Assembly: GCA_903928965.1 (NCBI GenBank)
Contig: CAIYSZ010000085.1
Coordinates: forward strand, 1-64,000
Direction: 5' to 3'
Source of the DNA: an uncultured Pseudomonadota bacterium
GTDB lineage: Bacteria; Pseudomonadota; Gammaproteobacteria; Methylococcales; Methylomonadaceae
DNA: 64,000 nucleotides
The notes below the pieces were generated by a model. It did no database searches, was not told the DNA's origin, and worked only from the letters and a program-made list of their open reading frames with translations. A program made the position numbers and the translations under genes. Within the stretch, counting starts at the first letter, position 1, and each line of letters begins with the position of its first letter. Shown one piece after another: positions 34,698 through 43,545 of the stretch.

Positions 34698-35324
34698 ATG
34701 AAAAAAAAGGAAACGAGTAGTGAAAGTGGCGGCAAGCTTAATCGTTCTGAAACGGTATCTGTACGTTTGGATCAAAAATTAAGGTATTTAGCGGACTTAG
34801 CCGCAAGAAAGCAACGCAGAACAGTATCAAGCTTTATTGAATGGGCTGTGGAACAGAGCTTAAGAGAAGTAAAGCTTTATATCGGTTCTGGATTTCAAGG
34901 AGATCAAGATGTGTCTGTAGAAGACGAGGCTAACCAACTTTGGGATGTTGATGAATCCGAACGTTTTGTTCGATTAGCGATTAGGTATCCAGAGCTTTTG
35001 ACCCATCAAGAACAGGAAACTTGGAAATTATTGCTAGATAGTACGTTGCTACATCCCGCACGTTCAAGGCGAAATAACGTAGTTCATTGGGATTGGGGAG
35101 TGCTAGAAGACATGGTTTTTCCAAAATTGAGAAAGCATTGGCCTGATTTGACAGCGGCTTATTCGCAAGGCATGCCGACAGCACGTCAATGGGTTGAAAA
35201 AATGGAATCCGAAGTTGCCAGCGGATCGGTATATCCAAAATTGGCAGCTCCTGGGCCTAAAAAAAACGTTCCTCTTCAACCAGTTCAGTCTTTTGACGAA
35301 TTTGATGATGATATTCCGTTCTGA
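34698..35324 (+). CDS. Ribbon-helix-helix regulator with SSB-like C-terminal tip
   Basis: The 208-residue protein has an N-terminal CopG-type RHH (about 14-60: NRSETVSVRLDQKLRYLADL, then RRTVSSFIEWAVEQSL). A Trp-rich helical domain follows, and the protein ends in FDEFDDDIPF. The last six residues, DDDIPF, are the same as the tip of E. coli SSB, the docking point for PriA, RecQ, exonuclease I and other partners. The tip is read directly from 35305-35324 just before the stop. The stop codon is followed at once by the integrase ribosome binding site, so both genes are co-expressed. The RHH part probably regulates the integration operon; the tip suggests it also touches the replication or repair machinery. 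Confidence 0.82.
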   Translation: MKKKETSSESGGKLNRSETVSVRLDQKLRYLADLAARKQRRTVSSFIEWAVEQSLREVKLYIGSGFQGDQDVSVEDEANQLWDVDESERFVRLAIRYPELLTHQEQETWKLLLDSTLLHPARSRRNNVVHWDWGVLEDMVFPKLRKHWPDLTAAYSQGMPTARQWVEKMESEVASGSVYPKLAAPGPKKNVPLQPVQSFDEFDDDIPF

Positions 35325-35335
35325 GGAAAATACAA

Positions 35336-36541
35336 ATGGGATTAAAGTTTTCAACATTAACCAGAACCAATGTCAGGAAGTTAACTTCCGGGCAAAAACT
35401 GCACGAACATGGAATTACTTTCGAACGACTAGCTAACGGAGATGGTCGCTATACCGTCAACGTTATGGTGGATGGTCAGCGCATACATCGAGTCATTGGC
35501 AAAGAGAGTGAAGGCGTTACTCGCGAACAAGCCGAAAACTTTATTGAACAGGCCCGGACAGACGCACGACAGCAGCGATTAAGCTTACCTAAGGGGCGGA
35601 AATTAGCGCTAGGTTTTCGAGAAGCCGCCGATAATTATTTGGAAAAACTGGAACATGAAGGTGGCAAAGATATTCCAAGTAAACGCCAAAGACTTAGTCA
35701 GCATCTGATACCGTTTTTTGGTTCAATGCCGTTGGAAAAAATTACATCATCCGAGATCGAGCGCTATAAGAAAAAACGATTGCAGGATACTTCGCTTCAT
35801 GGGGGTGACAAAATTGGAAAAAATGGCCAGGCTGGCGCAAGAGTTACCCCAGTAACGCCAGGAACAGTGAATCGCGAATTAGCCGTGCTATCCCATCTCC
35901 TTAATAAAGCAGTTGAATGGAAATGGCTGGATTTAAAATCTGCACAAGTCAAGCGTCTAAAAGTTGAAAACAGCCGAATAACGTATTTGACTACGGAACA
36001 GATTTCTCGTTTGATAGATTCGGCCAAGGACGATCAGAATCGGGATATATATCCATTCATCGTAATCGGTTTGGAAACGTCAATGCGAAAAATGGAGATT
36101 CTCAGTATTCGGCTTGAAAATATTGATATTAACCGGCAGGTTATTTTTATACCAAAGGCTAAAGCCGGTGCAAGAGAGCAACCGATAACAAAGCACTTGG
36201 CCGACTTTTTGAAAGCGTATCTTGATGCGGCTGAACCTGAACAAGTTTGGTTATTCCCGTCGCCGTCATCCAAGACAGGGCATACTATCAGTATTGAGAA
36301 ACCGTTTAGGAGGGTAGTTGCCGAGGCAGGGCTTGATGTTAAGCAGGTTCTCAGGCATACGCTAAGGCATACAGCGATTACCCATCTTGTTCAGGCTGGC
36401 GTTGATCTGCCAACCGTTCAGCGAATTAGTGGTCATAAAACATTGCAGATGGTTGTGCGATACAGTCATCAAAATGGCGAGCATATTCGTGACGCCATGG
36501 AAAAGCTAGAACAACGCTATCGAACCACGGAAAACTCTTAG
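35336..36541 (+). CDS. Tyrosine-family phage integrase
   Basis: The 401-residue recombinase has a core-binding domain (about 85-190) and a catalytic domain with R251 (ETSMRKMEI), HxxR at 341-344 (HTLRHT), H367 (SGHKTL) and the nucleophile Y376 (VVRYSH). All key residues are present. It sits 104 bases from the 3' end of tRNA-Lys, which it presumably targets. The ATG has GAGG about eight bases upstream, overlapping the previous gene's end. Confidence 0.93.
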   Translation: MGLKFSTLTRTNVRKLTSGQKLHEHGITFERLANGDGRYTVNVMVDGQRIHRVIGKESEGVTREQAENFIEQARTDARQQRLSLPKGRKLALGFREAADNYLEKLEHEGGKDIPSKRQRLSQHLIPFFGSMPLEKITSSEIERYKKKRLQDTSLHGGDKIGKNGQAGARVTPVTPGTVNRELAVLSHLLNKAVEWKWLDLKSAQVKRLKVENSRITYLTTEQISRLIDSAKDDQNRDIYPFIVIGLETSMRKMEILSIRLENIDINRQVIFIPKAKAGAREQPITKHLADFLKAYLDAAEPEQVWLFPSPSSKTGHTISIEKPFRRVVAEAGLDVKQVLRHTLRHTAITHLVQAGVDLPTVQRISGHKTLQMVVRYSHQNGEHIRDAMEKLEQRYRTTENS

Positions 36542-36598
36542 TTAAAACTTTTGCCGCAATTACACCAGAATTACACACGCAAATGTCAGGCATAAAAA

Positions 36599-36627
36599 AA
36601 GCAGCTTCGCTTTCACGATAACTGCTT
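36599..36627 (-). terminator. Rho-independent terminator downstream of tRNA-Lys
   Basis: On the minus strand AAGCAG (36627-36622) pairs with CTGCTT (36604-36599), followed by a run of T residues opposite the A-run at 36594-36600. It lies between the integrase stop and the tRNA 3' end, on phage DNA, so the element may supply the terminator for the tRNA gene it entered. It could also end integrase transcription. Confidence 0.5.
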
Positions 36628-36645
36628 AATTTGTATTGCATTTGA

Positions 36646-36690
36646 TGGTGGGTCGTGTGCGATTCGAACGCACGACCATCGCATTAAAAG
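36646..36690. other. Probable attachment-site core in the 3' half of tRNA-Lys
   Basis: Integrases of this type recombine within the 3' half of a tRNA gene, and here the integrase lies directly next to that end. The T-arm, variable loop and 3' part of the anticodon arm are expected to recur as a direct repeat at the far end of the prophage, outside this window. The exact limits cannot be seen. Confidence 0.55.
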
Positions 36691-36721
36691 TGCGGTGCTC
36701 TACCGGCTGAGCTAACGACCC
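36646..36721 (-). tRNA. tRNA-Lys (anticodon UUU)
   Basis: The 76-base gene folds as a standard cloverleaf: acceptor GGGTCGT with ACGACCC, TTCGAATC T-loop, anticodon loop CTTTTAA with anticodon at 36688-36686, and an encoded CCA end. The 3' end faces the integrase. The gene remains intact after integration. Confidence 0.96.
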
Positions 36722-36735
36722 TATGTATTCAGACT

Positions 36736-36763
36736 ATTATACAGTATTTTTTTAACAACTCAA
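36736..36763 (-). promoter_or_regulatory. tRNA-Lys promoter
   Basis: On the minus strand, TTGAGT at 36763-36758 and a perfect TATAAT at 36741-36736 are 16 bases apart and 15 bases from the tRNA 5' end. This is a typical sigma-70 promoter. Confidence 0.75.
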
Positions 36764-36851
36764 GCATTCTTACAGATTTTTGACATCTTTTTTTCATCCC
36801 GGCGGGTCCAACGTGGATTTAGCGCCGACACAAGGTATTGTTAACTAAGCG

Positions 36852-36881
36852 CTCCGGCGCAAATAAACCTCCGCGCCGGAG
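36852..36881. terminator. Hairpin downstream of ilvD
   Basis: Arms ctccggcgc (36852-36860) and gcgccggag (36873-36881) form a 9-bp GC-rich stem with a 12-base loop, just after the ilvD stop. There is no long T-run, so termination strength is uncertain. Confidence 0.5.
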
Positions 36882-36894
36882 AACACGCCATTTA

Positions 36895-38583
36895 TTAATT
36901 GTCGGTCACCGCGCCGGTAGAAGCGGAACTCACCAATTTAGCGTATTTGGCCAATACGCCGCGCGTGTAACGCGGGGCCGGCTGCTTCCATTTTTCCAGG
37001 CGGCGGGCGATTTCGTGTTCGTTGACGTGCAAGGTCAGCAATTTGTTTTCGGCGTCGATGGTAATTTCATCGCCGTCTTGCACAATGGCCAGCGTCCCGC
37101 CGGCAAAGGCTTCAGGTGTAATGTGGCCCACCACGAAGCCGTGCGTGCCGCCGGAGAAACGGCCGTCGGTTATCAAGGCCACCTCCTTGCCCAAGCCCTT
37201 GCCCATGACGGCGGAGGTAGGCGACAACATTTCGCGCATGCCGGGGCCGCCCTTAGGCCCTTCATAACGGATGACTATCACATCGCCCTTGACGATATCG
37301 CCATTCAAAATGCTTTGCAAAGCCTGTTCCTCGGCCTCAAACACTTTCGCCCGGCCGGTGAACACCAAGCCTTCCTTGCCGGTGATTTTCGCCACCGCGC
37401 CTTCGGTGGCCAAATTGCCGTACAGAATCGCCAAATGACTATCCTTTTTAATCGGGTCGGCCAACGAGTGAATCATGTCTTGCCGCTCGGGATAATCCGG
37501 CGCATCCGCCAAATTTTCCGCCAAGGTCTTGCCGGTCACGGTCAGGCAATCGCCGTGCAGCAAGCCTGCTTGCAACAGGGTTTTCATCAACGGCGCGATT
37601 CCGCCGATGCTCACCAGCTCCTCCATCGAGTAACGGCCGCTGGGGCGCAAGTCGGCAAGCATGGGAGTGCGCGCGCCGATGCGGCTGAAATCGTCCAAGC
37701 TGAGCTCAACATCGCAGGCATTAGCCATGGCCAATAAATGCAGCACCGCATTGGTGGAACCGCCCAGCGCAATAACCACGGTAATGGCGTTTTCAAACGC
37801 CGGCTTGGTCATGATGTCGCGCGGCTTGATATTTTTTTGCAACAAGTCCAGCACCGCCGCGCCGGCGCGTTCGCAATCCAAACGTTTATCGTCGGAAATG
37901 GCGGCCTGCGCCGAACTATTCGGCAAGCTCATGCCTAAGGCCTCAATGGCAGAGGCCATGGTGTTGGCGGTATACATGCCGCCGCAGGAACCCGCGCCCG
38001 GAATGGCCTTGGCCTCAATCGCGGCCAATTCCGCGTCGTCGATTTTTTGGTTGGCGCGCGCGCCGACCGCCTCGAACACCGACACGATATCCAACTTTTT
38101 ATCGTTATGGCAACCGGTCAAAATAGTGCCGCCGTAAACAAAAATAGCGGGACGATTCAAGCGCGCCAGGGCAATCATGCAGCCGGGCATATTCTTGTCG
38201 CAACCACCGATGGCGACCAAGCCGTCAAAGCCTTGACAGCCGGCCACCGTTTCAATCGAATCGGCGATCACCTCGCGCGACACCAAGGAATATTTCATCC
38301 CCTCGGTCCCCATGGAAATGCCGTCGGAAATAGTAATGGTATTGAATATCACCGCCTTGCCGCCGGCGTTGTCCGCGCCGCGGGCGGCGTCCTCCGCCAA
38401 ACGGTTGATGTGCATATTGCAAGGCGTCACCATGCTCCAGGTGGAAGCGACCCCGATTTGCGGCTTATTAAAATCCTCGGGCTTAAAACCTACCGCGTAC
38501 AGCATGGCGCGGCTAGGCGCGCGCTCCATGCCGTCAACCACGAGAGAGGAAAAAGTTCGGTTTGAATGATCTTGTACGGACAT
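36895..38583 (-). CDS. ilvD: Dihydroxy-acid dehydratase
   Basis: The 562-residue enzyme of the IlvD/Edd family converts 2,3-dihydroxy acids to 2-keto acids in isoleucine and valine synthesis. Iron-sulfur ligands are visible in [13 protein letters not shown] and [22 protein letters not shown]. Also seen are [11 protein letters not shown] and [15 protein letters not shown], both typical. Full length and no interruption. It is the first host gene to the right of the prophage. Confidence 0.96.
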   Translation of the reverse strand: MSVQDHSNRTFSSLVVDGMERAPSRAMLYAVGFKPEDFNKPQIGVASTWSMVTPCNMHINRLAEDAARGADNAGGKAVIFNTITISDGISMGTEGMKYSLVSREVIADSIETVAGCQGFDGLVAIGGCDKNMPGCMIALARLNRPAIFVYGGTILTGCHNDKKLDIVSVFEAVGARANQKIDDAELAAIEAKAIPGAGSCGGMYTANTMASAIEALGMSLPNSSAQAAISDDKRLDCERAGAAVLDLLQKNIKPRDIMTKPAFENAITVVIALGGSTNAVLHLLAMANACDVELSLDDFSRIGARTPMLADLRPSGRYSMEELVSIGGIAPLMKTLLQAGLLHGDCLTVTGKTLAENLADAPDYPERQDMIHSLADPIKKDSHLAILYGNLATEGAVAKITGKEGLVFTGRAKVFEAEEQALQSILNGDIVKGDVIVIRYEGPKGGPGMREMLSPTSAVMGKGLGKEVALITDGRFSGGTHGFVVGHITPEAFAGGTLAIVQDGDEITIDAENKLLTLHVNEHEIARRLEKWKQPAPRYTRGVLAKYAKLVSSASTGAVTDN

Positions 38584-38622
38584 GCGGAAGGGTTTCCTGA
38601 ATAGAATAATTATAATTATGAA

Positions 38623-39264
38623 TTAAAACGTATCGCCCCAACCGCTGGAGCGGCGGCGCCAGCTCATGCGCGGCAAAATGAAACCCAGCAACACGCCGGA
38701 CAAGGCCAGACCGCCGCCGTAGAGAAACCAGTCTTGGTTGCTGGTATCGCTCAGCGCTTGATTTTCACGCTTTAATTGCTGCAATTCGCGTTCGATGCCG
38801 ACCACTTGCTCTTGCAATTGGTCCCGTTGTTGTTTCAACTGAATGGCGTTGGCGGCGGTTTGTTGCAGTTCGCTCAGCTCCGCGCTCACTCTGTCGCGTT
38901 CCTTAACGACGTCTTGATTAGCAAGTTGCGCGGCTTTTAACTGTTTATTCTCCTCCAGCAATTGCTCAAGCTTTTTGCTTGCGCCTTCCAATTGCGTGCG
39001 GCTGCCGGGTTCATTGCTTAGAAACCTAGTCAGGATAAAGCCTTCCACCCCATTAGCGATCTGCACATAGCTATAGCCGTTTTCATTGCTGTCCTGCAAA
39101 ATATTGACCGGCGTGCCGTTGCCGAGAATTTTGACTATCTTGCTGCGTTCGCTATCGAAACTGCGCAAGGGGATTTCCACATTGTCGGTCACATAGGCGG
39201 TGCGGGCCTGGGCTAGCTGAGCGACGCTGCATAACAATAAGGTTAAAGCCAAGGTGTTTTTCAC
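38623..39264 (-). CDS. SH3-domain / coiled-coil membrane protein (TIGR04211, YgiM-like)
   Basis: The 213-residue protein has a signal peptide (residues 1-21, ending AQA), a bacterial SH3 domain at about 23-90 (AYVTDNVEIPLRS, GTPVNILQDSNENGYSYVQI, GVEGFILTRFL), a coiled coil at about 95-170 and a C-terminal transmembrane helix at about 180-200. This is the architecture of E. coli YgiM and relatives. It is presumably anchored in the inner membrane with the SH3 domain in the periplasm, where it may bind peptidoglycan. Confidence 0.85.
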   Translation of the reverse strand: MKNTLALTLLLCSVAQLAQARTAYVTDNVEIPLRSFDSERSKIVKILGNGTPVNILQDSNENGYSYVQIANGVEGFILTRFLSNEPGSRTQLEGASKKLEQLLEENKQLKAAQLANQDVVKERDRVSAELSELQQTAANAIQLKQQRDQLQEQVVGIERELQQLKRENQALSDTSNQDWFLYGGGLALSGVLLGFILPRMSWRRRSSGWGDTF

Positions 39265-39470
39265 AATGTTAATCCTGTAACGGGGTTAATAACCAGAACT
39301 CTTTTCGCGCCGGCGGCAGTAGAAACGCGGGGATACAAGCCGGGCGGCAAATTACGGTTCACGCGGCGCGATAAGCCGCTAATTTTAGCGGATTTAAGCA
39401 TAAACCGCGAATTAATCCCTATTCGCCCAGGTTCGCGCTGGGCCGCCAAGTACAAGGCCGGCCGCGGAAT

Positions 39471-40370
39471 TTAAGGTTTGATTAAAAATTCCAGCAAGGC
39501 TTTTTGAGCGTGCAAGCGATTTTCCGCTTCCGGGAATACCACGCTCTGCGGACCGTCTATCACTTCGGCGGCGACTTCCTCGCCGCGGTGCGCCGGCAAG
39601 CAGTGCATGAATAAGGCATCCGATTTAGCCGCATCCATGACGGCGCGATTGACTTGAAAATCCTTAAACGCAATCTCGCGCTTGGCTTGTTCCTCTTCTT
39701 GGCCCATGCTGGCCCAAACGTCGGTAACGATCAAATCCGCGTCTCGCGCGGCCAGCAGCGGATCGGCGTAAAGAGCGACCCTGTCGGCGGCGGAGGCGAC
39801 AATGTCCGGCAGGGGTTGATAATCCTTGGGGCTCGCAATATTCAGCTTAAAATCGAATTGGCGGGCGGCGTCGATATAAGAGTGGCACATATTATTGCCG
39901 TCGCCGATCCAGGCCACCGTTTTACCGGCGATATCGCCGCGCAGCTCAAAAAAGGTTTGCATATCGGCCAATAATTGGCAAGGGTGATGCAAATCGGTCA
40001 AGCCGTTAATAACCGGGGCGCGAGAATATTCCGCAACCGTGGTCACGGTTTCATGGCTATTGGTGCGCAGCATAATGCCGTCCACCATGCTGGAAATAAC
40101 CCGCGCCGTATCGGACAAGGGTTCGCCGCGGCCTAATTGCGTGTCGCGCGGCGATAAAAATAAAGCCGAGCCGCCGAACTGCGCCATGGCCACTTCAAAC
40201 GAAATGCGGGTGCGAGTGGAGGATTTTTCAAAAATCATCGCCAGCACCTTGCCTTTAAGCGGTTGATAATCCCTGTCGGGATGATGCTTCAAATGAATGG
40301 CGCGTTGAATCAATGCGCGCAACTCGTCGCGGCTTAAGTCCAGCAGGGTCAAAAAATGTCTTGGTTGCAT
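39471..40370 (-). CDS. argF: Ornithine carbamoyltransferase
   Basis: The 299-residue enzyme joins carbamoyl phosphate and ornithine to citrulline in arginine synthesis. It has the carbamoyl-phosphate motif STRTR in [17 protein letters not shown] in [13 protein letters not shown] and the ornithine-side motif [11 protein letters not shown]. It lies 9 bases after argD and is likely transcribed with it. Confidence 0.95.
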   Translation of the reverse strand: MQPRHFLTLLDLSRDELRALIQRAIHLKHHPDRDYQPLKGKVLAMIFEKSSTRTRISFEVAMAQFGGSALFLSPRDTQLGRGEPLSDTARVISSMVDGIMLRTNSHETVTTVAEYSRAPVINGLTDLHHPCQLLADMQTFFELRGDIAGKTVAWIGDGNNMCHSYIDAARQFDFKLNIASPKDYQPLPDIVASAADRVALYADPLLAARDADLIVTDVWASMGQEEEQAKREIAFKDFQVNRAVMDAAKSDALFMHCLPAHRGEEVAAEVIDGPQSVVFPEAENRLHAQKALLEFLIKP

Positions 40371-40379
40371 GAGTATGGG

Positions 40380-41552
40380 TTATTGAAAATTTTCTTGGAT
40401 GAGTTCCGTCAACGTTTGCGCCAAAAGCTCCAGTTGCGCATGATCAATCACTAACGGCGGCAACAGGCGCACCACTCTGTCGGCGGTGACGTTAATCAGC
40501 ACCCCCTTGGCCAGCGCCTTGGCCACCAAGGCGGCGCAAGGTTCGGACAGCGTCACGCCTATCATTAAACCGAAATGCCGGATGTCGACGACCGCCGCAT
40601 GCCCCGCCAAGCCGGATTGCAGCAAGCGGCAAAAATACGCGCCCTTGTCGGCGGCTTGAGCGATCAAATCGCTGTTTTCCAAAGTCTCCAAAACCGCCAA
40701 CGCCGCGCTGCACGCCAATGGATTGCCGCCAAAAGTAGAACCATGACTGCCGGCGGTCAAAATTTCCGCCGCCGCGCCGCGCGCCAGACAAGCGCCGATC
40801 GGCACGCCGTTGCCCAAGGCCTTGGCCATGGTGCAGACGTCCGGCAAAATAGCATTATGCTGATAAGCCAAGAAACGCCCGGTGCGGCCAACGCCGGTTT
40901 GAATTTCATCGGTCATCAACAACAATTGCCGCTGATCGCACAGTTCGCGCAAGCGGTTCAAATAATCGGCGTCCGGCAGGTTGACGCCGCCCTCCCCTTG
41001 CGCCGGCTCCACCAAAATGGCAACCAGATTGGGATTATCATGCGCCAATTCGGCCATTGCATTCACATCGTTATAAGGGGCATGGACGAATCCCTGCACT
41101 AGCGGAGCAAACCCTTGTTGAATTTTCGGGTTGCCGGTCGCGCTCAGGGTAGCCATGGTACGGCCGTGAAAACTGCTGTGCGCCGTGGCGATCAAAGGCC
41201 GATCTATGCCGCGCTGGTGACCGTATTTACGGGCGAGTTTAATCGCCGCTTCGTTGGCTTCCGCCCCGGAATTACAAAAAAACGCGTTATCCATGCCGCT
41301 GAGCCGGGTCAATTTATCCGCCAGCCGGCTTTGCAAAGCCACCTGATACAGATTGGAGGTATGGATTAATAAGCCGCTTTGCCGGCAAATAGCATCCCGC
41401 ACCGCCGGATGGGCATGCCCAAGATTACAAACCGCAATGCCGGCCAAGGCGTCCAAATAGCGCGCGCCTTGATCATCCCACAGCCATGCGCCTTCACCAT
41501 GCGTAAAGGTGATAGCTTGTCTTGCGTAAGTCGGCATTAAATGCGTGGTCAT
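40380..41552 (-). CDS. argD: Acetylornithine aminotransferase
   Basis: The 390-residue class III PLP aminotransferase makes N-acetylornithine in arginine synthesis. Motifs include FCNSGAEANEAAIKLARKYG, LLMTDEIQTGVGRTG (the Asp binding the PLP ring nitrogen) and MAKALGNGVPIGA with the PLP lysine. It is full length and sits upstream of argF on the same strand. Confidence 0.94.
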   Translation of the reverse strand: MTTHLMPTYARQAITFTHGEGAWLWDDQGARYLDALAGIAVCNLGHAHPAVRDAICRQSGLLIHTSNLYQVALQSRLADKLTRLSGMDNAFFCNSGAEANEAAIKLARKYGHQRGIDRPLIATAHSSFHGRTMATLSATGNPKIQQGFAPLVQGFVHAPYNDVNAMAELAHDNPNLVAILVEPAQGEGGVNLPDADYLNRLRELCDQRQLLLMTDEIQTGVGRTGRFLAYQHNAILPDVCTMAKALGNGVPIGACLARGAAAEILTAGSHGSTFGGNPLACSAALAVLETLENSDLIAQAADKGAYFCRLLQSGLAGHAAVVDIRHFGLMIGVTLSEPCAALVAKALAKGVLINVTADRVVRLLPPLVIDHAQLELLAQTLTELIQENFQ

Positions 41553-41720
41553 GTAGATTTTAAAGTATGAAAAAGAGGGTTTTACGCCTTGGGAAAAAAG
41601 CGCGCGATTATATGAAGTTAGCAGATAAATTGCAAGAAATTAAACTTTGCCGCAAACAGAATGCACGCGGCCGGCAATAGGCGTCACGCAAGCTATTGCT
41701 CGGCCAGCGTATTTTGAGGC

Positions 41721-42053
41721 TTAAAATTTTACCCGCGACAAAATGGCATCGTAGATTTGATTGCTGAACTGAATCGAAGACCGAATGATCTGCATGTCAA
41801 TCTCGGTGCGTTGCGCGCCGGGTTTTTTAAACCGTTCCCCGGCCTCCTTGCCCGCCTTGATGGCTTGAGTGCATTTTTCATCGCCGAACAAATTATTTTT
41901 GGCGGCCACCCGCTCGGCGAGATCGGTTAAAAACCGGTTATCGGTGACCTCGTAAAAGCCCGCGACCGCGCACAAGGTAAAATCTCTATCGCCCGCGAAT
42001 CCGGCGCGCGATGCGAAAAAGATGAATAGAAAGCACAGAACCTTACGTTTCAT
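41721..42053 (-). CDS. Small secreted protein of unknown function
   Basis: The 110-residue protein has a clear signal peptide (KVLCFLFIFFASRAGFA, cleavage near residue 20) and a helical, charged mature part with two Cys (CAVAG and CTQAI) that could form a disulfide. It stands alone between argD and the acyltransferase gene. No family is recognised. Confidence 0.7.
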   Translation of the reverse strand: MKRKVLCFLFIFFASRAGFAGDRDFTLCAVAGFYEVTDNRFLTDLAERVAAKNNLFGDEKCTQAIKAGKEAGERFKKPGAQRTEIDMQIIRSSIQFSNQIYDAILSRVKF

Positions 42054-42379
42054 AATGTTACGCCTTTATCTTCTATTAGGTTATTTTGGATGCCATCCCG
42101 TTGCGCGCTTAAACGCGCGGAGCGGAATTGACGCCAGCTAAGCGCTAAACATACTAATCTTACCGAGGCCGCCGCCGAAGGGCAACCATTGTTATACATC
42201 CAGGCCCATGCAAGCAAAAGTTGCGGCTACATCAGCGCCTTAATGTGAGCGGGGCTTAACTTCCCGCCATGCAAACGGCGGGGCTAACCGCCATGCCATA
42301 AATTTTATGTTAATATTTATTTCCTCAAATTGTTGCTATTTTTAAACATAGCTTTTTTCATGGGCGAACCTAATTCATT
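42054..42379. other. Gene-free stretch between secreted protein and acyltransferase genes
   Basis: No convincing gene is seen. A short hairpin, cccgcc (42263-42268) with ggcggg (42277-42282), lies within it, between two similar cggggct segments. The last 80 bases are AT-rich and presumably hold the promoter of the + strand acyltransferase gene. Confidence 0.5.
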
Positions 42380-43432
42380 ATGCGAGTAAAATTACTTGAT
42401 TTGACGCGCGGTATTTTAATGCTTTACATCGTCTTTATTGTGCATGGGCTGTTTTGGTTGCGGTTGCTGCCGCAATCAATAAGCTCATTGTTTTTATTTG
42501 AAATGCCGGCGATGTTCATTATTTCCGGATACGCCTATTTTCAATACGAAGACTCAAGAGCCAGAAAATTAATCCCGTTTGGAGCAAGGGAATATTTCTT
42601 TTTCATAGTATCCAGGTTTACCAGAATTTTAACGCCTTACTTGGTTTACGCGCTCGCCTGTATTGCACTATTATACTTTTGGCCGGGGCTAGGAAAATTC
42701 GGAGAGTATAATTTTTGGAGTTTATTTATCGCTTGGATAAACCCGTTCAACTTCGGCAAGGGCTTTACCTCAAATTTGCTGGATTTACATCTATGGTTTA
42801 TTCCGGTATTCTTGTTCGTATCCGCGTTGCTGCCATTCGCCGCAAAATTGCGGCCGTTCAAGAATCCAAATTTTTTACTGTTGCTCCTAGGCATCGCCAT
42901 CCTGGCCTATGCATCAACCAAAATTCAATTTACCGGCTCGGATTTTGCCAAAAAAATTCTCTTTTACCTGCTCTTCGCCTTGTTTGGCTATTACTTGGCG
43001 CGTTCCGCCGACTATTTTTCCCGCGCCAGATTCGGCTTGATCGCGCTGGCATCACTTTTATTGATGGTAGGTTTGGTTGCCCTCAATGACTGGAATCTCA
43101 AAGTCATGGACATGCAAGTCAACAAATTCCCCCCTAATCACATCTTTTTTATTTTTTCATGTTTTTGGATTTCACTTTTCCTTTTTTTGGGATACAGGTC
43201 CACCGGAATTCTCAAAAAAATGGAATCTTGCATAGATCAATTTTGGTTAAGCCCATTTGTCAAGGCGGGTTACTCCATATATCTATGGCAAGGCATCGGC
43301 TACACCCTGGCGGTTGAAGCTGGAAAAGCTCTTGACATCAATAAAATAGTGGTATGGTTCGCGGCGGTTCTGCTATCGGTCATCCTAGGCGGCCTCGCCG
43401 CGCCCATGGAGAGAATCAGGCTGCGGGTTTAA
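42380..43432 (+). CDS. Acyltransferase family 3 membrane protein
   Basis: The 350-residue protein has about ten transmembrane helices. It opens with [21 protein letters not shown], the short catalytic-His region typical of the acyltransferase-3 family, then [12 protein letters not shown] and [13 protein letters not shown]. Such enzymes O-acetylate or acylate exopolysaccharide or lipids at the inner membrane. The substrate is unknown. No glycan gene cluster is nearby. Confidence 0.82.
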   Translation: MRVKLLDLTRGILMLYIVFIVHGLFWLRLLPQSISSLFLFEMPAMFIISGYAYFQYEDSRARKLIPFGAREYFFFIVSRFTRILTPYLVYALACIALLYFWPGLGKFGEYNFWSLFIAWINPFNFGKGFTSNLLDLHLWFIPVFLFVSALLPFAAKLRPFKNPNFLLLLLGIAILAYASTKIQFTGSDFAKKILFYLLFALFGYYLARSADYFSRARFGLIALASLLLMVGLVALNDWNLKVMDMQVNKFPPNHIFFIFSCFWISLFLFLGYRSTGILKKMESCIDQFWLSPFVKAGYSIYLWQGIGYTLAVEAGKALDINKIVVWFAAVLLSVILGGLAAPMERIRLRV

Positions 43433-43545
43433 GCGCAAAAGCGCGCCTTAAGCCAAGCCAAACGGAACAACCGGCTTGGCTTTCTTGGGTTTATCGGCGC
43501 ATCCTGGTAAAATTAAAGGTTTCCCAACGTGCTCTAAACAAGAAA

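Larger units (their letters stand above)
1..36645. mobile_element. Prophage of a short-tailed phage (right part, left end outside window)
   Basis: A continuous block of phage genes runs from an integrase next to tRNA-Lys down to base 1: terminase small and large subunits, scaffold, capsid, adaptor, tailspike, ejection-type proteins, portal and a DarB-like giant protein. Nearly all morphogenesis genes lie on the minus strand with overlapping or near-touching ends. No tape measure, sheath or baseplate genes are seen, which fits a podovirus-like virion. The late genes look intact, so the element may be functional. No holin, endolysin or CI-type repressor is visible; those parts and the other attachment site are presumably left of the window. 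Confidence 0.93.

Noticed and set aside
36838-37737. 299-residue + strand frame opposite ilvD
   Set aside because: Lies fully antisense to ilvD, whose motifs are all present; the product is Arg/Gln/His-rich as expected for an antisense shadow.
38510-38520. CTAGGC match to the AGGCTAGG box inside ilvD
   Set aside because: Lies in host coding sequence and lacks the flanking bases shared by the five phage copies.
39261-39455. Short minus frame before argF
   Set aside because: Basic, low-complexity product without ribosome binding site; position between two complete genes is better explained as a spacer.
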